Under the pieces are notes generated by a model. It worked only from the letters and a program-made list of their open reading frames with translations. It made no database searches and had not been told where the DNA came from. The position numbers and the translations under genes were made by a program. DNA of 64,000 nucleotides from NCBI GenBank assembly GCA_944324465.1, contig CALUWI010000004.1:94398-158397 (forward strand), given 5' to 3'. The stretch comes from an uncultured Mucispirillum sp. (GTDB lineage Bacteria > Chrysiogenota > Deferribacteres > Deferribacterales > Mucispirillaceae). Of the stretch, positions 58,599-64,000 are shown piece by piece. The stretch's first letter is position 1. Each line of letters starts with the position of its first letter.

Positions 58599-58817
58599 AT
58601 GATGATACAAGATAAATTACTTCTTCTTGAAGAAAAGCTTGAAAAACTGCTTGCAGAATATAATGCAGTTAAGCAGGAAAGAGATTTACTTCTTGAGAAG
58701 AATAATAGTTTATTAATTCATATAGGTAATATCGAAACAGAAAACAGTCTTTTAAAGCAGAATAAAGAGATTGTTAGAAAGCGTATAGAAAATATGCTTA
58801 TAAAGCTGGAATCTTAG
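58599..58817 (+). CDS. ZapB-like coiled-coil protein
   Basis: 72 residues that form one long heptad-rich coiled coil (LLLLEEKLEKLLAEYNAVKQ through ENSLLKQNKEI). Small coiled-coil genes are often placed just before zapA, and ZapB or related proteins bundle FtsZ rings. The link is inferred from position and shape, since coiled coils carry little family signal. The start lies at the expected transcription start. Confidence 0.65.
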   Translation: MMIQDKLLLLEEKLEKLLAEYNAVKQERDLLLEKNNSLLIHIGNIETENSLLKQNKEIVRKRIENMLIKLES

Positions 58818-58828
58818 TTTGAGGGAAT

Positions 58829-59101
58829 ATGGGTTCTTTTGAATTAACAATATTAGGTCAGCATTTGCTGCTTAATATACCAGAAGGGCAGGAGCAGTAT
58901 TATAGAGATATTGCAAAAGAGCTTTCTGGTATGATGGACGAATTTTTAAAAAAATCTCAACTAAGGTCTGATGCTAAAGCAGCAGTAAGTGTTGCTTATA
59001 AATTACTGCTTGAAAATAAGCAGTTAAAAGAAACTATCTCTTACTATGAAAGTATTGATAGTAAGATTGATGATTTAATTACAAAAGTGGATAATAAATA
59101 A
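58829..59101 (+). CDS. zapA: Cell division protein ZapA
   Basis: 90 residues. The N-terminal head FELTILGQHLLLNIPEGQ and a C-terminal helix for dimerisation (AVSVAYKLLLENKQLKET) fit ZapA. It cross-links FtsZ filaments at the division site. zapA followed by 6S RNA and a formyl-THF ligase gene is a conserved layout and supports the call. The 3' end contains the predicted 6S promoter. Confidence 0.88.
   Translation: MGSFELTILGQHLLLNIPEGQEQYYRDIAKELSGMMDEFLKKSQLRSDAKAAVSVAYKLLLENKQLKETISYYESIDSKIDDLITKVDNK
59067..59095 (+). promoter_or_regulatory. 6S RNA promoter within the end of zapA
   Basis: TTGATG (59067-59072), a 17-base spacer and GATAAT (59090-59095). Transcription would begin at about 59102, exactly at the base of the 6S closing stem. 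Confidence 0.65.
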
Positions 59102-59278
59102 TCCCCTGCGGTGTTTGTAAAACTTTTTGACATGCTGGAGCCAACACTTTTTAATTAATAGTCGCGATGCATGTTGTGGTGTGCAGGTCGGACTTGTATC
59201 CGAAAGCCTAAAGCAGCACAGAGCGGCGCCTGTTTGTAACAGGCTACAGTGTCAGTTGTGAACGGCATACGCGGGGGT
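59102..59278 (+). ncRNA. ssrS: 6S RNA
   Basis: About 177 nt. The 5' end CCCCTGCGGTGTTTG fits the 6S consensus. It pairs with the 3' end (59270-59277) over eight base pairs: 59103-59110 with CGCGGGGG. An inner hairpin TCGGA (59188-59192) with TCCGA (59199-59203) is followed by AAGCCTAAAG, much like the E. coli apical arm. 6S RNA mimics an open promoter and holds RNA polymerase with the main sigma factor in slow growth. The position after zapA and before rarA and the formyl-THF ligase supports this. Ends are estimated from pairing; no terminator hairpin is obvious. Confidence 0.9.
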
Positions 59279-59299
59279 TAATAAAAATAATTTCGTTGT

Positions 59300-60556
59300 T
59301 TGACTAAAACACGGATTTTTATAGATTTATCGGATAATATTTTAATGAATTTAGCTGATGCAATGCGTCCGCATTCATTTGATGATATAGTTGGTCAGGA
59401 GCATTTAACAGGCCCTGATGCATTGTTAATATCGTTAATAGAAAGCGCATCTTTTGACTCTATTATGTTTGTTGGTCCTCCGGGGACAGGCAAAACAAGT
59501 ATGGCAGAAGTGACAGGGAAACAAATGGACTGCCCTGTGTACAAAATCCATGCTGCTGTTAGTGGTGCAGCTGATTTAAAAAGGCTGGCTGAACAGGCTG
59601 TATATGAAAAAAACATAATAGTATTTATAGATGAAATTCATAGATACAATAAATCTCAGCAAGATATTCTGTTAAAATTAATAGATGACAGAAAAATCAA
59701 ACTGATAGGCGCTTCTGCCGAAAATCCGTATTTCAACTTAGTTCCTGCTTTGCGTTCAAGAAGTATTATGTTTAAATTCAAAGCTATTAGTGATGAAGCC
59801 TTTGAAAAGCAGTTTGCTAAAGCCTGTGAACATATTAAAAAAATGCAGAATGTTTCTGAAGTAGTAGAAAATGGTGCATTAAAACATATAATTTCTTTAG
59901 CTCAAGGGGATTGCAGAAGGTTTTTAAATCTTCTTGAGATATCAGCATTAACAGGAAACAGGCAGGGAGATACATTATATCTTTCAACAAAAGAAATAGA
60001 AAGTATTATGCCTGTTAATCAATTTTCAGACGACGAATTTTACGATATTTTATCTGCTATGATAAAAAGTATCAGGGGAAGCGACCCTGATGCTGCATTA
60101 TTATGGTGTTTTAAATTAATTAAAAACGGGGTTTCTCCTGAAGCTGTGTTTAGAAGATTAATGATTTCTGCTTCAGAAGATATTGGCAATGCTTTCCCAG
60201 ACGGGCAGATTTTTGTTAATGCCTGCTATAATTCTTTTATGAATGTGGGAGTGCCTGAAGGGTATATAATACTTGCCCATGCAGTAACTTTTCTTGCCTC
60301 ATGCCCTAAAAGTAACAGAAGCTATAATGGGTATCATAAGGTAATGGATTATCTTAAAGACCATGACCCTGTGGTGCCAGAGAATATAAGGCAAAATCCA
60401 AAAGGGTATAAGTATCCTTTTGATTATGGTAATTTTATTAAACAACGCTATATAAGTGATAATCTTGTGTTTTATCATCCATCTAATTTTGGATTTGAAC
60501 AGAAGATTAAAGAAAGATTACATAATCTGTGGAATAATATTAAAGATTATGAATAA
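59300..60556 (+). CDS. rarA: Replication-associated recombination protein A (RarA/MgsA AAA+ ATPase)
   Basis: 418 residues. AMRPHSFDDIVGQEHLTG leads to Walker [16 protein letters not shown], Walker B IVFIDEIHRYNKSQQD and sensor GASAENPYFNL. The C-terminal helical domain (SEDIGNAFPDG) completes the family layout. RarA acts at stalled forks. Start is uncertain: TTG 59300 keeps a family-like N-terminus but lacks a ribosome site, whereas ATG 59345 has only GGAT nine bases upstream. It overlaps the next gene by eight bases. Confidence 0.93.
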   Translation: MTKTRIFIDLSDNILMNLADAMRPHSFDDIVGQEHLTGPDALLISLIESASFDSIMFVGPPGTGKTSMAEVTGKQMDCPVYKIHAAVSGAADLKRLAEQAVYEKNIIVFIDEIHRYNKSQQDILLKLIDDRKIKLIGASAENPYFNLVPALRSRSIMFKFKAISDEAFEKQFAKACEHIKKMQNVSEVVENGALKHIISLAQGDCRRFLNLLEISALTGNRQGDTLYLSTKEIESIMPVNQFSDDEFYDILSAMIKSIRGSDPDAALLWCFKLIKNGVSPEAVFRRLMISASEDIGNAFPDGQIFVNACYNSFMNVGVPEGYIILAHAVTFLASCPKSNRSYNGYHKVMDYLKDHDPVVPENIRQNPKGYKYPFDYGNFIKQRYISDNLVFYHPSNFGFEQKIKERLHNLWNNIKDYE

Positions 60557-61094
60557 ACAAGATATTCGTAATAAAATAAAAGTGTTAAGGAATAGTTATT
60601 CTAGTGATGAACTGCAAGATAAATCATTAAAAATAACTAATGCTTTTTATAAAAAATATTCTTTTTTAAACATTTTCTTATTCTATTATCCCATAGAAAA
60701 CGAGGTAAATACTCTGCCGCTTATAGAAAGGCTTTTTGCTGAAGGTAAAAAAATATTTTTACCTGTAGTATGCGGTAAGGATATGATATTTAAGCAGTTT
60801 GAAGGTTTTGATAAACTACATGCTGGTAAGTTTGGTATTTATGAGCCGGCAGGTAAAGAGCTTGATATTCTGCCAGATATTATGTGTATTCCTGGTGTTG
60901 CTTTTGATGAAAGTTGTAATCGCATAGGATATGGCGGTGGTTATTACGACAGGTATTTAGCAGTAGAGAATACTATTATTAAATCAGCTTTTGCCTATGA
61001 ATTTCAAGTTATAGACAAAATTGAAACAGAAAGCTTTGATAAACCTGTAGATGAAGTGTTTACAGAAAATCGTATTATTATCAGGAGGGCGTAA
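60549..61094 (+). CDS. 5-formyltetrahydrofolate cyclo-ligase
   Basis: 181 residues. The family ending [12 protein letters not shown] near residue 138 and the N-terminal [13 protein letters not shown] are clear. It recycles 5-formyl-THF to methenyl-THF using ATP. In E. coli the same gene (ygfA/fau) lies downstream of 6S RNA; here rarA intervenes. The ATG at 60549 overlaps rarA by eight bases. Confidence 0.92.
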   Translation: MNKQDIRNKIKVLRNSYSSDELQDKSLKITNAFYKKYSFLNIFLFYYPIENEVNTLPLIERLFAEGKKIFLPVVCGKDMIFKQFEGFDKLHAGKFGIYEPAGKELDILPDIMCIPGVAFDESCNRIGYGGGYYDRYLAVENTIIKSAFAYEFQVIDKIETESFDKPVDEVFTENRIIIRRA

Positions 61095-62650
61095 TGAGCT
61101 ATTATATTATAGTAGAACTTGTTTGTGTATTGGCAGGTCTTGCAGCTGGGTATTTAGTTGCCAAAAAAATGAAAGAAGAAGAAAATAAAAAATTAAACAA
61201 TACAGCAGAAGATATAATTTCAAAAGCTAAAAAAGAGGGCGAAGAAATTATAAAAGAAGCAAAACTGGAGTCTAAAGAAATTATTTTTAAAGGTCGCCAG
61301 GATTTAGAAAAAGAAATAAAAGAAAAGAAAAAAGATATCAGCCATATTGAGCGTAAGCTTGAAGCCAGAGAAGAAACTTTAGAAAAGAAAATGGAATCAG
61401 CTTTACGCAAAGAAGAACAGCTTGTTAAAAGAGACCAGGAATATGACAGGCGTATGAAAGATATTGATGCTCTTAAAGCTAAAAATGAAGAAATTAAACA
61501 GAGCTTAATTAAAGAAGTTGAACGGGTTGCCTGCATGACTGGCGAAGAAGCTAAAAAAATGCTTATAGAGCAAATGGTTGATGAAGCTAAAAAAGACTCT
61601 GCAAGAACTATAAGAGAGTTAGAAGAAGAAGCAAAAAATGAATCTGAAAAAAGAGCAAGAAGTATAATTTCTACAGCTATACAACGCTGTGCTTCTGAAT
61701 TTACAAATGATATTACTGTTACTTTAGTTAACCTGCCAAATGATGAAATGAAAGGCCGTATTATCGGTAGAGAAGGCAGAAATATTAGAACATTCGAAAC
61801 TATTACTGGTGTAGATATTATTGTTGATGATACTCCAGAAGCAGTTATTTTATCAAGCTATGACCCATTCCGCAGAGAAACTGCAAAATTAACATTAGAA
61901 AAATTAATTACTGATGGCAGAATACACCCTGCAAGAATTGAAGAACTGCACCAAAAAAGCAGACAGGAAATGGATAAACATATTTTAGAACTTGGTGAAG
62001 AAACTGTATTTAACTTAGGTATCCACAATATGAGCCAGGAAATTTTAAAACTTATTGGCAGATTAAAATACAGAACAAGTTATGGTCAAAATGTATTAGG
62101 TCATTCTATAGAAGTTGCTACTATTGCAGGTATTATGGCAGCAGAACTTGGTCTTGACCCAAAAATAGCTAAAAGAGCAGGTCTTTTACATGATATTGGT
62201 AAAGCAATAGACTATGAAGCAGAAGGCTCACATACTACAATCGGTGTTGAAGTAGCTAAGAAAAATAAAGAAGACTGGCGTATAATTAATGCTATTGCCA
62301 GCCACCATGGTGAAGAAGAATTTAAATGTATTGAAGCTATACTTGTACAGGCAAGTGATGCAATATCAGCTTCCCGCCCTGGTGCAAGGAGAGAAGTATT
62401 AGAAAGCTACATTAAACGACTTGAACAGCTTGAAGAAGTTGCATCTTCTTTTGAAGGTGTTGCAAAATCATTTGCTATACAGGCAGGTAGAGAAGTTAGA
62501 ATTATTGTAGAGCCAGATAAAGTAAATGATGACGGTTTAGTAGTTCTTTCTAAAGATATATCTAAAAAGGTAGAGGAAGAATTAACATATCCTGGACAAA
62601 TAAAAGTTATGGTTATTAGAGAGTCCAGAGCTATAGAATATGCTAAATAA
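61094..62650 (+). CDS. rny: Ribonuclease Y
   Basis: 518 residues. One N-terminal membrane helix (about 3-23), a long charged coiled coil (about 30-190), a KH domain ([19 protein letters not shown]) and an HD domain ([14 protein letters not shown]) follow in family order. RNase Y is the main mRNA-decay endonuclease in bacteria without RNase E. It overlaps the previous gene by one base and has AGGAGG upstream. A terminator follows. Confidence 0.97.
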   Translation: MSYYIIVELVCVLAGLAAGYLVAKKMKEEENKKLNNTAEDIISKAKKEGEEIIKEAKLESKEIIFKGRQDLEKEIKEKKKDISHIERKLEAREETLEKKMESALRKEEQLVKRDQEYDRRMKDIDALKAKNEEIKQSLIKEVERVACMTGEEAKKMLIEQMVDEAKKDSARTIRELEEEAKNESEKRARSIISTAIQRCASEFTNDITVTLVNLPNDEMKGRIIGREGRNIRTFETITGVDIIVDDTPEAVILSSYDPFRRETAKLTLEKLITDGRIHPARIEELHQKSRQEMDKHILELGEETVFNLGIHNMSQEILKLIGRLKYRTSYGQNVLGHSIEVATIAGIMAAELGLDPKIAKRAGLLHDIGKAIDYEAEGSHTTIGVEVAKKNKEDWRIINAIASHHGEEEFKCIEAILVQASDAISASRPGARREVLESYIKRLEQLEEVASSFEGVAKSFAIQAGREVRIIVEPDKVNDDGLVVLSKDISKKVEEELTYPGQIKVMVIRESRAIEYAK

Positions 62651-62680
62651 AGTTATATTGACTTATAAATAAGGCTTTTT

Positions 62681-62720
62681 AAGCTGGATAGTTTTTATAC
62701 TATCCAGCTTTTTTATTTTT
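62681..62720 (+). terminator. Rho-independent terminator after RNase Y
   Basis: A 12-bp perfect stem (AAGCTGGATAGT with ACTATCCAGCTT) around a six-base loop is followed by a long T run. The rest of 62651-62822 up to the convergent sigma gene shows no other feature. Confidence 0.93.
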
Positions 62721-62822
62721 ATGCGGTATTTTTTATTCATTTTATTAATCATCTGTAACTTTTTTTCACAGGCTCTATGAAAGGGAATATAATATATTTA
62801 CGGATTATTTATACAGCCTGAC

Positions 62823-63749
62823 TTAGTTCAGGTAGTCATTTAACCGTTTTTTAAGAGCTTTCTTTTTAAGTTTTTCTAATGCTCTATTTTCAAGCTGTCT
62901 TACACGCTCTCTTGACACACCCATACTTTCACCAAGTTCTTCTAATGTTTGAGGCTGGCCGCCATCAAAACCATATCTTTTAATAATAATCTCAGCTTCA
63001 CGAGGGTCAAGACTTGAAATGATTTCATCAATTGATGATTTTAAAGTTTTTGCGATAATTACTTTTTCCACATTAGAATCTTCATCTTCTATAGAGTCAA
63101 GAAAAGTTTTATCTTCATCATTTCCTATATAATTATCTAGTGAGAGATATGATTTAGAAGCCATTAAGACTTCTTCAATTTCTTCTGCAGGAATATCAGT
63201 AGCTTTTGAAATTTCTTCAACAGATGGTGCTCTGCCAAGTTCTTTTGTAAGTTTTTCTGTTGCTGAGTTAATTTTATAAAGATAGGTAGTATGTTTTACT
63301 GGCATTTTAACAGTACTGCCTTGCTCATTAAGAGCCTGTACTATAGCCTGTTTAATCCACCATACTGCGTATGTAATAAATTTAGTACCTTTTGATGGAT
63401 CATACCTTTTTGCTGCTTCTAAAAGTCCAATATTACCTTGATTAATTAAATCAAGTAAGGGAACATCCTGAGTTTTATATTTATTTGCAATGGATACTAC
63501 AAACTTTAAGTTAGCAAGAATAAGTTTTTTTAATGCTTCTTTATCTCCCTGCTGTATTTTATATCCCAGCTCCATTTCTTCTTCATGGGTATATGGTTTA
63601 TATGCAGAGATATTTTTAAAATACTGCTGCATAGCATCTTCTGTTGCATTGTCATTAAGTTCTGTTACAGGGTCAATATTTAAATCTAATATTTCGTCAT
63701 CTAAGTTAGAAAAATTATCCTGTATATTATCGTGTAATTTATCTTCCAT
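62823..63749 (-). CDS. Sigma-70-family RNA polymerase sigma factor (group 2, RpoS-like size)
   Basis: 308 residues. Region 1.1 is absent. Regions 1.2 and 2 cover about 40-150 (LLDLINQGNIGLLEAAKRYD; FITYAVWWIKQAIVQAL), region 3 about 155-230, and region 4 the end (TLEELGESMGVSRERVRQLE). In region 2.4 the usual RQAIT of the main sigma reads KQAIV, so -10 choice may differ. It is too short for typical RpoD of Gram-negatives, so I expect the housekeeping factor elsewhere. The ATG at 63749 has AAGG upstream; an earlier in-frame ATG adds a non-family tail. Confidence 0.85.
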   Translation of the reverse strand: MEDKLHDNIQDNFSNLDDEILDLNIDPVTELNDNATEDAMQQYFKNISAYKPYTHEEEMELGYKIQQGDKEALKKLILANLKFVVSIANKYKTQDVPLLDLINQGNIGLLEAAKRYDPSKGTKFITYAVWWIKQAIVQALNEQGSTVKMPVKHTTYLYKINSATEKLTKELGRAPSVEEISKATDIPAEEIEEVLMASKSYLSLDNYIGNDEDKTFLDSIEDEDSNVEKVIIAKTLKSSIDEIISSLDPREAEIIIKRYGFDGGQPQTLEELGESMGVSRERVRQLENRALEKLKKKALKKRLNDYLN

Positions 63750-63774
63750 ACTATACCTTAAAAAAATATAAAGT

Positions 63775-63803
63775 ACTATATCATAAATTATATGTTTTGT
63801 CAT
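63775..63803 (-). promoter_or_regulatory. Candidate promoter for the sigma factor gene
   Basis: On the minus strand ATGACA (63803-63798), a 17-base spacer and TATAGT (63780-63775) precede the ATG at 63749 by about 25 bases. The region is very AT-rich, so chance matches are possible. Confidence 0.45.
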
Positions 63804-63889
63804 TTATTACTTTTATAATTTTTTAAAATTATTTTTTATAATTTAACTATCAGTAAATATTTGATAAATTAGTATTAAGTAAATATTTA

Positions 63890-63925
63890 TAAAAAAAGCG
63901 GGTTATTAAAGCCCGCTTTTTTATT
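63890..63925. terminator. Hairpin terminator, probably bidirectional
   Basis: The arms AAAAAGCGGG and CCCGCTTTTT form a GC-rich stem with a nine-base loop, flanked by A and T runs on both sides. It lies upstream of the sigma gene, so it probably ends a leftward gene beyond the window edge. Confidence 0.75.
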
Positions 63926-63930
63926 TTATT

Positions 63931-63985
63931 AACTCTTTAGAGAGTTGAGCGTAGCGAAACCAAAAACTACTGGCTATGCCAGTAG
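63931..63985. repeat. Two further hairpins at the right edge (REP-like or intergenic repeat)
   Basis: AACTCT/AGAGTT with a four-base loop (63931-63946) is followed by CTACTGGC/GCCAGTAG with a three-base loop (63967-63985). The second is a compact 8-bp stem with no T run. No second copy was noticed in the window, so repeat status is a guess. Confidence 0.35.
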
Positions 63986-64000
63986 ATGACAAAATCTTAT

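Overview
The window is AT-rich, gene-dense chromosomal DNA from a Gram-negative bacterium. It carries LPS export and Kdo genes (kdsB, kdsD, lptC-lptA-lptB), lipoprotein and Tat signals, sigma-54, 6S RNA and a Tat-exported molybdoenzyme. Low GC, the gene orders phoH-ybeY-corC-era, folP-cdaA-cdaR-glmM-pdxJ-acpS and kdsB-pyrG-kdsD-lptC-lptA-lptB-rpoN-hpf-rapZ-PTS, and signs of anaerobic respiration suggest a Deferribacterota-like anaerobe. A host-associated Mucispirillum-type organism is my best guess, but that is inference from content and order, not a database match. I saw no tRNA, rRNA, CRISPR array, insertion sequence or prophage.

Layout. 1-1580: 5' two thirds of a DMSO-reductase-type molybdoenzyme (minus strand). 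1764-9842: RNA and membrane housekeeping run (PHP phosphoesterase, XerC/D recombinase, DHH-CBS-tRNA nucleotidyltransferase fusion, phoH, ybeY, corC, era). 9849-11899 (minus): IHF/HU subunit followed by a membrane-anchored MutS paralogue, divergent from 11987-15850: murJ, dtd, MBL hydrolase, tsaB, rimI, DUF465. 15875-20859: metK, ahcY, an Lpd-like protein lacking its redox disulfide, plsC, folK. 20955-24872: hisS, aspS, LysM lipoprotein. 24936-31069: LOG protein, mobB (minus), dinG, pgi, tilS, hpt. 31084-45425: a long run from ftsH through folP, the c-di-AMP cyclase module, glmM, pdxJ, acpS, Kdo/LPS genes, pyrG, rpoN and hpf, closed by a strong terminator. 45499-50611: rapZ plus a complete mannose-family PTS (EIIA, EIIB, EIIC, EIID, HPr, EI). 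50711-55923: an HlyD/ABC-2 exporter behind a consensus promoter, then a TfoX-N protein. 55970-57788 (minus): ferredoxin-nitroreductase and a glycosyltransferase. 57862-62650: queE, a ZapB-like coiled coil, zapA, 6S RNA, rarA, 5-formyl-THF cyclo-ligase, RNase Y. 62823-63749 (minus): an alternative sigma-70 factor, followed by a terminator and hairpins at the right edge.

How the genes fit together. The region couples envelope building (murJ, glmM, lpt, kds, plsC, CdaA/CdaR) with RNA metabolism (ybeY, RNase Y, era, tsaB, dtd, tilS, CCA addition, 6S RNA). The molybdoenzyme and mobB suggest respiration on a sulfoxide, N-oxide or similar acceptor. No gap between genes exceeds about 300 bases. No wholly new multi-gene system is obvious. 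The most unusual items are the disulfide-less Lpd paralogue in the methyl-cycle operon; an HPr with His at the regulatory Ser46 position, in a cluster where no HPr kinase is seen; two promoters whose -10 boxes lie six bases from the start codon, suggesting leaderless mRNAs; and a 6S RNA whose promoter lies inside zapA.
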